Source: Candidatus Coatesiibacteriota bacterium (GTDB taxonomy: Bacteria; RBG-13-66-14). Taken from it: a DNA stretch of 8,258 nucleotides. Below are positions 1 to 4,719 of the stretch, piece after piece (within the stretch, counting starts at the first letter, position 1; each line of letters opens with the position of its first letter). A model generated the notes under the pieces. The model saw only the letters and a list, made by a program, of their open reading frames with translations. It was not told the origin of the DNA and searched no databases. The DNA lies in contig DAOVLG010000057.1 in the NCBI GenBank assembly GCA_030631385.1, positions 1 through 8,258 of the forward strand, in the 5' to 3' direction. Made by a program: the position numbers and the translations under genes.

Positions 1-6
1 GCCACG

Positions 7-234
7 CCCCGCGAACCTCACGTTCGACGTGCCCCGCGAGGAGAATTGAAGATTGTTCGAGGGTGCATCCCCGCGAGCGAGGCCGTTAAGTCTTTATACA
101 CCCCGCGAACCTCACGTTCGACGTGCCCCGCGAGGAGAATTGAAGATTATTCGAGGGTGCATCCCCGCGAGCGAAGCCGTTCAGATAATTCTGTATCCCC
201 CTTTAGAGCCTTTCGTTCGAGGCGCCCGACGGGG
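7..234. repeat. 94-bp direct repeat, two copies plus a decayed third
   Basis: Bases 7-87 recur almost unchanged at 101-181, giving a period of 94 bp with only a few substitutions (for example gattgttcga against gattattcga). A weaker third copy starts near 197. Inside each unit a shorter motif recurs: TTCGA followed by a G/C stretch and CCCCGCGAG. TTCGA lies at 23, 56, 117, 150 and 216, so the unit itself looks built from an older duplication. Small dyads are present (CGAAC..GTTCG and CACGT..ACGTG). Open frames across this stretch do not resemble a protein, and I regard it as non-coding. The first copy starts close to the window edge, so the array may continue to the left. Confidence 0.85.
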
Positions 235-447
235 TCAGCAGGCCAGGTCCACCCGCTTTACCAGGCCGCCCTTCTCGGCGGGTTCGAACTCCACCAAACT
301 ACCCACGCCCAACCCACAGAGCCGGGAATCGCCGAGCTGGGTCACGTGGAAGAAGTACTCCTCCCCCTCGTCCGAGGGGTCCCCGCCAAGGGGGCGGAGG
401 AAAACGTAACCCTTGCCATAATCGTAGTAGGTGACGACACCCAGCAT
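235..447 (-). CDS. Small divergent cold-shock-domain (CspA-like) protein
   Basis: A 70-residue protein, the usual length of a single-domain cold-shock protein, which binds single-stranded RNA/DNA as an OB-fold and often acts as an RNA chaperone. Visible family marks: start MLGVVTYYDYGKGYVFL, where KGYVFL (12-17) sits at the RNP1 position (usually KGFGFI); YFFHV (31-35) at the RNP2 position (usually VFVHF); and a C-terminal strand pattern GSLVEFEPAEKGGLVKRV. The loop between the RNP motifs is longer and acidic (GGDPSDEGEE). An in-frame TTG at 507 would add 20 residues, but it lies inside the -35 box of the promoter, so ATG at 447 is preferred. No clear Shine-Dalgarno is seen. The family call is fairly sure; the exact role (cold, growth or constitutive) is unknown. 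Confidence 0.75.
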   Translation of the reverse strand: MLGVVTYYDYGKGYVFLRPLGGDPSDEGEEYFFHVTQLGDSRLCGLGVGSLVEFEPAEKGGLVKRVDLAC

Positions 448-478
448 GTCGGTGTTGGTAGTAAGGAGCGCGGTGAGA

Positions 479-507
479 AAAATAGCACCTCGGGGGTTCG
501 GGGTCAA
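479..507 (-). promoter_or_regulatory. Sigma70-type promoter of the cold-shock-domain gene
   Basis: On the minus strand TTGACC (plus 502-507) is followed after exactly 17 bp by TATTTT (plus 479-484). Transcription would start near 472, leaving about 25 nt of 5' UTR before ATG at 447. The spacing and the -35 hexamer match those upstream of the lamin-tail gene and ptsH. Confidence 0.65.
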
Positions 508-534
508 GGTGAAGATAGCGGCGCGACCCTATGT

Positions 535-558
535 TAGAATTGATTTCCACCTCGGAGG
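535..558 (+). promoter_or_regulatory. Probable -10 box and Shine-Dalgarno of gatC
   Basis: TAGAAT (535-540) is a reasonable -10 box, but no good -35 is found 16-18 bp upstream. GGAGG (554-558) followed by TG lies 4 nt before ATG at 563 and is a strong Shine-Dalgarno, which fixes the gatC start. The region 448-562 thus holds divergent promoters. Confidence 0.45.
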
Positions 559-562
559 TGTC

Positions 563-853
563 ATGGACCAAAAAACGGTGTTGCACATCGCCAGACTCGC
601 CCGGTTGGGGCTGACCGCCGAGGAGCTTCAGCGCTTCGGGGGCCAGCTCACCGAGATCCTGGAGTACGTCGAGGCGCTTCAGGGCGTGGACATCGAGGGC
701 GCGCCGCCCTTCAGCGACATCTGGCCGCCCCGGGTCCCCTGGCGGGAGGACGAGGTGACCAACCCGCCGTCGGAAACCGGCGAGCTGCCCCAGGCACCCC
801 GGGTCAAGTACAAACAGATCGAAGCCCCCTCGCCTCTGGGGGACGACCGGTGA
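563..853 (+). CDS. gatC: Aspartyl/glutamyl-tRNA amidotransferase subunit C
   Basis: A 96-residue protein, the typical GatC length. GatC stabilises the GatA-GatB complex that converts Asp-tRNA(Asn) and/or Glu-tRNA(Gln) to the amidated form. Family features seen: an N-terminal helix with VLHIARLARLGLTAEEL (residues 6-22), then the QLTEILEYVEALQGVD segment and a Pro-rich, charged C-terminal half with the R-x-D/E-E pattern and a late APRVK motif. ATG at 563 is chosen because it follows GGAGG at the right distance; an upstream in-frame start would run through the promoter region. Its stop overlaps the GTG start of murD by 4 nt, suggesting translational coupling. Unusually, gatA does not follow; gatA and gatB are not in the window. 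Confidence 0.9.
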   Translation: MDQKTVLHIARLARLGLTAEELQRFGGQLTEILEYVEALQGVDIEGAPPFSDIWPPRVPWREDEVTNPPSETGELPQAPRVKYKQIEAPSPLGDDR

Positions 854-2292
854 CGAAGCTTGAAGGCAGACGTGCGTTGGTGATGGGCCTGGGCCTCTTC
901 GGCGGGGGGGTCGGCCTCACCCGGTATTTGATAAAGCACCGGGCCAGGGTCACCGTAACCGATCTGCGCGAGGCCGAGGAGCTGGGACCATCGTTGGAGA
1001 AGCTGCGCGGCCTGGAGGTGGAGTACCACCTGGGCGGCCACTACGAGGAGGATTTCCGCAACGCCGACATCGTCTTCGTCAACCCGGCGGTGCCCAAGAG
1101 CTCGCCGTACCTGGAGTTCGCCCGGGAGGCGGGGACGGAGCTCTGCTCGGAGATCGTCCTCTTCGTGGAGCGCTTCCGAGGGGTGATGCTGGCGGTTACC
1201 GGCTCGAACGGCAAGACGACCACGGCTGGGATGCTGGGCGACATCGTCAGCCGCTTCAACCCGGGCGCCCTGGTGGGAGGCAACATGGGGGTGTGCCTGC
1301 TGGACCGGGTGGACGACGCACCGCCGGGTCTGCCCGCCGTGCTCGAGCTCTCCAGCTTCCAGCTCGAGGATTTGGGCGGGATCGGCTGGTCCCCCCGCGT
1401 CGCGGTGGTGACGAACCTGACCCCGAACCACCTGGACCGCCACGGCACCTTCGCCGCCTACATCGAGGCCAAGTCCCAGATCCTCCGGCATCAGACCGCC
1501 CGGGACGTGGCGATCCTCAACGCCGGGGACCCGCAGGTGGCCAAGCTGACGGAGCTGACCCGGGGGTCGGTCCTCTGGTTCGGTATCGAGGGCGACGAGG
1601 GGGTCAACTTCTACCGTCACCGAAGGGACGATACAGATAAGGGCCGCCTGGTGGCCCGTTTCGCCGGGGCTGAGCTGCGCTACTTCGAGCTCGAGAATTT
1701 CACCCCGCGCGGCGATCACAACGTGGCCAACGCCCTGGCCGCTTCTGCGGCGGCCTACGCCTTCGGCATCCCCCTCTCCGTCACGGCCAAGGCACTGGAA
1801 GGCTTCCGGCCCATCGCCCACCGCCTGGAACCGATCGCCACCATCGGCGGGGTCGCGTACTTCAACGACTCCATCGCCACCACGCCGGAGTCCACCATCG
1901 CGGCCCTTCGGAGCTTCAGCGAGCCGCTCTGGCTCATCGCCGGCGGCTACGACAAGGGAACCCCCTTCGGTGAGCTTGGGCGGGAGATAGCCCTGCGCGC
2001 CAAGGGTTGCCTGTTGATCGGGAAAACCGCCGAGGCGATCGGGCGGGCGATCGAGCGGGGAACGGAGGAGCTTGCGGCCGACGGCTACCGGCTTCACCTG
2101 GAGACCGTTGAGGTGGCCGGCGGTCTTGAGGAGGCCGTCTCGAGGGCGGCCCAGCTCGCCGCGCCCGGCGAGGTGATCCTGCTCTCCCCGTCCTGCGCCA
2201 GCTACGACCAGTACCTCAACTTCGCCGAACGGGGCGAGAGGTTCCGCGAACTGGTGGGCCGTCTGGGATCGGCGCCTCCGGCGACTGATTAG
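850..2292 (+). CDS. murD: UDP-N-acetylmuramoyl-L-alanine--D-glutamate ligase
   Basis: A 480-residue cytoplasmic Mur ligase that adds D-glutamate to UDP-MurNAc-L-Ala with ATP in peptidoglycan precursor synthesis. Domains in order: an N-terminal nucleotide-sugar-binding Rossmann-like domain with GLGLFGGGVG (residues 13-22), where many MurD proteins have GLGxTGxS; the ATP-binding domain with P-loop VTGSNGKTTT (116-125, Lys122) and the NLTPNHLDRHG motif; and the C-terminal domain with NDSIATTPEST, GGYDKGTPF and the closing SPSCASYDQYLNF, typical of MurD rather than MurC/E/F. The start is GTG at 850, overlapping the gatC stop (GTGA), so the two genes are probably one operon. A short intrinsic terminator follows at 2313. 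No truncation or missing catalytic residue was seen. Confidence 0.93.
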   Translation: MTKLEGRRALVMGLGLFGGGVGLTRYLIKHRARVTVTDLREAEELGPSLEKLRGLEVEYHLGGHYEEDFRNADIVFVNPAVPKSSPYLEFAREAGTELCSEIVLFVERFRGVMLAVTGSNGKTTTAGMLGDIVSRFNPGALVGGNMGVCLLDRVDDAPPGLPAVLELSSFQLEDLGGIGWSPRVAVVTNLTPNHLDRHGTFAAYIEAKSQILRHQTARDVAILNAGDPQVAKLTELTRGSVLWFGIEGDEGVNFYRHRRDDTDKGRLVARFAGAELRYFELENFTPRGDHNVANALAASAAAYAFGIPLSVTAKALEGFRPIAHRLEPIATIGGVAYFNDSIATTPESTIAALRSFSEPLWLIAGGYDKGTPFGELGREIALRAKGCLLIGKTAEAIGRAIERGTEELAADGYRLHLETVEVAGGLEEAVSRAAQLAAPGEVILLSPSCASYDQYLNFAERGERFRELVGRLGSAPPATD

Positions 2293-2312
2293 ACCCCTCA
2301 GATGAGCGGAAT

Positions 2313-2334
2313 AAATCGGCGCGACCGGTTTTTT
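2313..2334 (+). terminator. Intrinsic terminator after murD
   Basis: AAATCGG (2313-2319), loop CGCGA, then CCGGTTT (2325-2331) gives a 7-bp stem with one U-G pair; the T run continues to 2334. It lies 21 nt after the murD stop and would end the gatC-murD transcript. Confidence 0.6.
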
Positions 2335-2476
2335 ACGTCTCCCCGCAAAAGGTTCGCCGAATCCCGGACGGGGGAAGTTGGAGGTGTGCAAACTGGCACG
2401 TCAGATTGACCGGGTTGGCGGGTTGAGACGCCCGTGCCGCCTAAACGTGCGACCGTGGGTTCATCGCCCCTGCGAC

Positions 2477-2502
2477 GTAGGGGCGGACCTTCAGGTCCGC
2501 CC
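2477..2502 (+). repeat. REP-like hairpin headed by GTAG, copy 1
   Basis: GTAG (2477-2480) directly precedes a perfect 9-bp stem, GGGCGGACC (2481-2489), loop TTCA, GGTCCGCCC (2494-2502). A GTAG tetranucleotide at the foot of a hairpin is the known hallmark of REP elements handled by REP-associated tyrosine transposases (RAYT, TnpA-REP). The transposase itself is not in the window. Confidence 0.7.
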
Positions 2503-2529
2503 GTTGATAAATTTCGACCCCCACCCCGA

Positions 2530-2552
2530 CCCTCTCCCTAGAAGGGGGAGGG
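2530..2552. repeat. CCCTCTCCC-type palindrome, copy 1
   Basis: CCCTCTCCCT (2530-2539), loop AGA, AGGGGGAGGG (2543-2552) forms a 10-bp stem with one G-U pair. It is preceded by a C-rich stretch (from about 2518). The same element type recurs at 2907-2928, so this is an interspersed family rather than a single terminator. Confidence 0.65.
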
Positions 2553-2560
2553 GGAATAAT

Positions 2561-2586
2561 GTAGGGCGGGGACTAAAGTCCCCGCC
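2561..2586 (+). repeat. REP-like hairpin headed by GTAG, copy 2
   Basis: GTAG (2561-2564) is followed at once by GGCGGGGAC (2565-2573), loop TAAA and GTCCCCGCC (2578-2586): a perfect 9-bp stem, with the T/A at the loop edges able to extend it. The layout (GTAG, 9-bp stem, 4-nt loop) is the same as in copy 1, although stem bases differ, suggesting compensated changes in one family. Confidence 0.7.
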
Positions 2587-2648
2587 AGTATTTTATTGAC
2601 GCGGTCGAGGGCGTGATTAAATCGGGGGCGTGGCGTAGAAGCCCCGCG

Positions 2649-2761
2649 CTACTTGGCGGTTCGCGGAGAATAGGCTTAAAGGTCGGCCCCTACGTATGTT
2701 ATGCATCGTAGGTGCGTGTCTGTTGACCCTCCCGCGGGCGGTCACAGAGAGCCGCCCCTAC
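2649..2761. repeat. Decayed GTAG/CTAC repeat remnants
   Basis: CTAC at 2649-2652 and 2690-2693 are minus-strand GTAG heads of imperfect GC-rich hairpins (the second reads GTAGGGGCCGACC on the minus strand). A 54-bp segment begins with GTAG (2708-2711) and ends with CTAC (2758-2761); next to its right end GGGCGG and CCGCCC (2736-2741, 2752-2757) pair. These look like older, partly mutated members of the REP-like family next to them. Confidence 0.45.
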
Positions 2762-2802
2762 GTCAAAACAAGGGTTTAAAACCCCTTGTCTTTTCCCTTA
2801 AT

Positions 2803-2874
2803 GTAGATGGGCGGGGGCTCTGTACGCCGCCGTTTTTTAGATAAACGCGGCGGCCCGCAGAGGGACCGCCCTAC
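2803..2874. repeat. 72-bp nested palindrome bounded by GTAG and CTAC (BIME-like)
   Basis: The element starts with GTAG (2803-2806) and ends with CTAC (2871-2874). Nested arms pair from outside in: GGGCGG with CCGCCC, GCTCTG with CAGAG, and GCCGCCG with CGCGGCGGC, around an AT-rich loop (TTTTTTAGATAAA). Two REP-like units in inverted orientation would give exactly this form, as in the BIMEs of enterobacteria. It could also fold as one long hairpin in RNA of either strand. Confidence 0.65.
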
Positions 2875-2906
2875 AGAGGGGAGTTGAGGTAGCCCTCACC
2901 CCCAAC

Positions 2907-2928
2907 CCCTCTCCCACAGGGAGATGGG
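2907..2928. repeat. CCCTCTCCC-type palindrome, copy 2
   Basis: TCTCCC (2910-2915), loop ACA, GGGAGA (2919-2924), extended by CC/GG pairs across one mismatch. It is preceded by a C-rich run from 2893 as in copy 1, and a GTAG lies just before it (2889-2892). It is the second copy of the family within 400 bp. Confidence 0.6.
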
Positions 2929-2959
2929 GGACGTTTGAGCCGACCACCAGAATTCCCGT

Positions 2960-2980
2960 AAAAAAACGGCCTCTCGGCCG
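2960..2980 (-). terminator. Minus-strand intrinsic terminator (distal)
   Basis: On the minus strand CGGCC, loop GAGA, GGCCG is followed by seven T (plus A-run 2960-2966). It lies about 330 nt past the lamin-tail gene stop and backs up the nearer terminator at 3039. Confidence 0.7.
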
Positions 2981-3038
2981 CCCTCCAGATCCACACACCC
3001 CCTACATCTAGCCCCTTTCAACGGCTCCCCTTAAACCT

Positions 3039-3062
3039 AAAAAAACCGGCCCTTCGTCCGGT
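3039..3062 (-). terminator. Minus-strand intrinsic terminator (proximal)
   Basis: On the minus strand ACCGG pairs with CCGGT across an inner AC/GG (one mismatch, loop GAAG), followed by seven T (plus A-run 3039-3045). It would end the lamin-tail transcript after the 13-bp array, placing the whole array in its 3' UTR. Confidence 0.65.
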
Positions 3063-3085
3063 ACCACACATACTGAAGTAACCGC

Positions 3086-3300
3086 CCCCCTTGGCTGGCC
3101 CTTTTTACTGGTGTTCGGGGCAGTGGCGGCGGGCGCGAGACGTTGCTTTCAGTAACCCCCTAGTCGGCCCCCTTTTACTGGCCCCCTTCACTAACCCCCT
3201 TGGTTGGCCCCCTTCAGTAACCCCCTTGGCTGGCCCCCTTCACTAACCCCCTTGGTTGGCCCCCTTATACTGGCCCCCTTGGTTGGCCCCCTTTTACTGG
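3086..3300. repeat. Alternating 13-bp tandem array with C5/G5 runs
   Basis: Units begin with CCCCCTT and carry a 6-7-bp variable half. From 3182: CACTAA, GGTTGG, CAGTAA, GGCTGG, CACTAA, GGTTGG, then 14-bp units ending ATACTGG and TTTACTGG alternating with GGTTGG, to 3300. An outlying pair sits at 3086-3111, split off by a unique stretch (3112-3155). Two unit classes alternate, so the true period over 3182-3259 is 26 bp. Since 13 is not a multiple of 3 the array cannot encode a peptide repeat in frame. On the minus strand it gives GGGGG every 13 nt, with quadruplex potential. It has no CRISPR features. Confidence 0.88.
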
Positions 3301-3305
3301 CCCAC

Positions 3306-3980
3306 CTAGCGTTGGGGGCCGTAGAGGTCCTTAATGAAGCCCCAGGTGGCTTCGTCGGCGGACATGGGAGGGCGTTCGGTGTCGCTGTAGGTGTTCTGGG
3401 GTTCGGGGTCGCTTCTGACGTGGAAGTCGAAGATGTTGTTGTCGGTGTCGTAGCCGTTGCCCTCACCGTCGTCGTGGGAGCTTCCGCTCTTGCGTTCGAA
3501 GGACTCGCCCTGGTTTGGGATGTTGCAGGGGGTGGTCTCGTAGAAATAGGGTGAGACCCCCCACCCGAGCATGTCCAGGGTATCGGAGCCGTCGAGGAGT
3601 GCCACGCCGCCCGAGTAGGGGTCCAGTTCGAGTTGCGGCGCGGTCAGATCGGGGTCGGCCCAGCCATCGGGCCAGTCCTCCTCGGCGGTGGCGATCAGGT
3701 AGAAGCCGTAGGCCGGGATACTCCCGGAGAGGGCCGGGTAGTCGTGTTCGAGGTTGGAGCGGAGGTAGTAGTCGTCCAGTGTCAGTTCCTCGTTCGTGGG
3801 GTTGTAGAGTTCGACGAAGACGGCCTGGCCGTCCGCGGGGTGTGGCAGAACCTCGGCGATCACGACGTGGTCGGCGATGTCAGCGGCCTGGGCGGAAACG
3901 CCGCAGAGAAGTATGGCCGTCAGCGCCTGGGTGAGCCGCCGGAACCTATCTCCGGTTGATTCTTGTTTGTTTTTGGCCAT
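3306..3980 (-). CDS. Secreted lamin-tail-domain (LTD) protein
   Basis: A 224-residue protein with an N-terminal signal peptide: basic start, hydrophobic LTQALTAILLCGVSAQA, likely cleaved after Ala32; the Cys at 26 lacks a proper lipobox. Residues 37-165 match the lamin-tail (LTD) beta-sandwich pattern: VVIAEVLPHP, FVELYNPTNEELTL, YYLRS, SGSIPAYGFYLIA, GGVALLDGSDTLDMLGWG and GESFERKSG, then the DTDNNIFDFHVRSDPEPQN stretch common after bacterial LTDs. Bacterial LTD proteins are usually extracellular or surface-linked; the ligand here is unknown. The last residues, TWGFIKDLYGPQR, resemble a short conserved tail and may be a sorting or anchoring motif (inference). ATG at 3980 is preceded by only a weak GAG. 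It has its own promoter, divergent from ptsH. Confidence 0.8.
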   Translation of the reverse strand: MAKNKQESTGDRFRRLTQALTAILLCGVSAQAADIADHVVIAEVLPHPADGQAVFVELYNPTNEELTLDDYYLRSNLEHDYPALSGSIPAYGFYLIATAEEDWPDGWADPDLTAPQLELDPYSGGVALLDGSDTLDMLGWGVSPYFYETTPCNIPNQGESFERKSGSSHDDGEGNGYDTDNNIFDFHVRSDPEPQNTYSDTERPPMSADEATWGFIKDLYGPQR

Positions 3981-4010
3981 TTTCAGGGTCTCTACATTTA
4001 TTCATGGGTT

Positions 4011-4039
4011 AATCTAGTAAAAAAATGGGACGGGGTCAA
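4011..4039 (-). promoter_or_regulatory. Sigma70-type promoter of the lamin-tail gene
   Basis: On the minus strand TTGACC (plus 4034-4039), 17-bp spacer, TAGATT (plus 4011-4016). The start point would be near 4004, about 24 nt before ATG at 3980. It stands back to back with the ptsH promoter, with 26 bp between the two -35 boxes. Confidence 0.7.
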
Positions 4040-4065
4040 GGGTAAACAAACATGCTGAGGCGAGA

Positions 4066-4094
4066 TTGACCACGGAAATGGGCCGTGCTAAAAT
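4066..4094 (+). promoter_or_regulatory. Sigma70-type promoter of ptsH
   Basis: TTGACC (4066-4071), 17-bp spacer, TAAAAT (4089-4094): close to consensus. Transcription would begin near 4101, which excludes the in-frame TTG at 4098 as start codon and supports ATG at 4134. Confidence 0.75.
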
Positions 4095-4133
4095 CGCTTG
4101 GTAGGCAGGAGTATCCCCCGTACCACCCATAAT

Positions 4134-4427
4134 ATGCCCCAAATCCAGATCGTTGTGAACAACAAACTCGGCCTCCACGCACGTCCGGCGGCCATTTTTG
4201 TCCGTGTCGCCCAGAAGTTCGAGGCCGAGATACGCGTCACCCACGCCAACTCCGACGGGTCTTGGGTGAACGCCAAAAGCGTGATGGGTGTAATGTCGCT
4301 GGGCGCGGCTCCGGGGTCGGTGCTCGTCATCCACGCCAAGGGTCCCGACGCGAAAAAGGCGCTGAAGAGCCTCAAGCTCCTGGCCGAGAAGAGGTTCCTC
4401 GAGAACCAGTACCTCCGCTCGGAATAG
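4134..4427 (+). CDS. ptsH: Phosphocarrier protein HPr of the PTS
   Basis: A 97-residue cytoplasmic phosphocarrier that takes phosphate from Enzyme I on a histidine and passes it to EIIA domains or other targets. NKLGLHARPAA contains the active-site His at position 15 exactly as in classical HPr, which supports ATG at 4134. The regulatory serine segment VNAKSVMGVMSLGA is intact (Ser49, equivalent to Ser46 of Gram-positive HPr; a 3-residue longer loop precedes it), so control by an HPr kinase/phosphorylase is possible. AGGAG (4107-4111) lies too far (22 nt) from the ATG to be its Shine-Dalgarno. No EII, HprK or sugar transporter gene is adjacent; ptsI follows after 292 nt with its own promoter. 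Confidence 0.93.
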   Translation: MPQIQIVVNNKLGLHARPAAIFVRVAQKFEAEIRVTHANSDGSWVNAKSVMGVMSLGAAPGSVLVIHAKGPDAKKALKSLKLLAEKRFLENQYLRSE

Positions 4428-4460
4428 AAGGTTGGTCGGGGGGGTGCCGGAGCTGGACTC

Positions 4461-4485
4461 TCGAGGGTGGTAGATTCGATTTTTT
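4461..4485 (+). terminator. Possible weak terminator after ptsH
   Basis: TCGA (4461-4464) can pair with TCGA (4476-4479), followed by six T (4480-4485). The stem is only 4 bp, so function is doubtful, but it is the sole terminator-like signal in the 60 nt after ptsH. Confidence 0.25.
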
Positions 4486-4493
4486 CACACCCG

Positions 4494-4499
4494 TACAAT
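4494..4499 (+). promoter_or_regulatory. Possible -10 box of a distal ptsI leader promoter
   Basis: TACAAT is a near-perfect -10 hexamer. The -35 at 17 bp is TAGATT (4471-4476), a 3/6 match to TTGACC. If active, it would start an RNA near 4506 that runs through the structured region into ptsI. Confidence 0.35.
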
Positions 4500-4651
4500 C
4501 ATTCTGACAACTCCGGACGGTGGGGGATCCTTAACGGTTTTTTCCTGGACCGTGCAGCAGCCGGAGGAAAAGCTACACGGCCGGGGGTTTCCCGCATCCC
4601 TCACCTCCCCCCTGCAGGAGTAGTGGCAAAAAGCAGGCCAAGATAACCGTA

Positions 4652-4680
4652 TTGAGCATTTGGTAAAAATATCCCATAAT
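4652..4680 (+). promoter_or_regulatory. Proximal sigma70-type promoter of ptsI
   Basis: TTGAGC (4652-4657), 17-bp spacer, CATAAT (4675-4680). Start near 4687, with a 33-nt leader. An in-frame TTG at 4662 lies inside this promoter and is therefore not the start codon. Confidence 0.6.
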
Positions 4681-4684
4681 CACC

Positions 4685-4707
4685 CCGCGCAGGCCGCGGT
4701 CTTTTTT
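4685..4707 (+). terminator. Terminator-like hairpin directly before the ptsI RBS
   Basis: CCGCG (4685-4689), loop CAGGC, CGCGG (4695-4699), then TCTTTTTT to 4707. The RBS GGAG follows at 4711. It would stop transcripts arriving from upstream, while the proximal promoter starts inside it (near 4687) and so escapes the full hairpin. Confidence 0.5.
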
Positions 4708-4719
4708 CGAGGAGAAACC

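Larger units (their letters stand above)
2335..3305. other. About 1 kb gene-free region rich in palindromic and tandem repeats
   Basis: No open frame here looks like a protein. From left to right it contains two GTAG-headed hairpins, two C-tract palindromes, several decayed GTAG elements, a 72-bp nested palindrome, two minus-strand terminators and a 13-bp tandem array (each listed separately). Short frames across it translate to proline/arginine-rich repeat artefacts. An imperfect hairpin ACAAGGGTTT..AAACCCCTTGT followed by CTTTT (2768-2794) could also stop plus-strand transcription. Confidence 0.7.
4506..4707 (+). ncRNA. Candidate structured leader RNA or attenuator upstream of ptsI
   Basis: By-eye pairings: CTCC (4511-4514) with GGAG (4617-4620); GGTGGGGG (4519-4526) with CCTCCCCC (4604-4611), one mismatch and one G-U; ACGGT (4534-4538) with ACCGT (4549-4553); CCGTGcAGC (4550-4558) with GCTaCACGG (4572-4580). 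The last two exclude each other. A terminator-like hairpin closes the segment at 4685-4707, just before the ptsI RBS. It matches none of the riboswitch classes I know by consensus, nor SRP RNA or tmRNA. It may be chance structure in GC-rich DNA. Confidence 0.35.

Noticed and set aside
281..292. GGTTCGAACTCC, resembling a tRNA T-loop
   Set aside because: Flanking bases do not form a T-stem, no acceptor or anticodon arm exists, and the bases are inside the cold-shock gene.
46..537. Plus-strand open frames across the 94-bp repeats and the cold-shock gene
   Set aside because: Arg/Pro/Ser-rich translation of repeats and of the antisense of a recognisable gene; no RBS and no protein family.
679..2391. 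Long minus-strand open frame (570 codons) across murD
   Set aside because: It is the antisense shadow of gatC/murD. Its composition (His, Gly, Arg, Gln-rich, no domain) reflects GC-rich codon use on the other strand.
2378..2599. 73-codon frame in the repeat region
   Set aside because: It translates the GTAG hairpins and the CCCTCTCCC palindrome (peptides such as HPDPLPRRGRG), a typical artefact of such repeats.
3086..3300. CRISPR array
   Set aside because: The units are 13 bp with no unique spacers and no cas gene nearby.
3191..3466. Minus-strand frame rich in Thr/Pro/Gly across the 13-bp array
   Set aside because: The 13-bp period shifts frame each unit, and the frame overlaps the lamin-tail gene in another phase.
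4530..4600. SRP RNA or tmRNA, suggested by GCAGCCGGAGGAAAAGC
   Set aside because: Lacks the conserved SRP domain IV loop order and tmRNA tRNA-like ends; resemblance is limited to a few bases.
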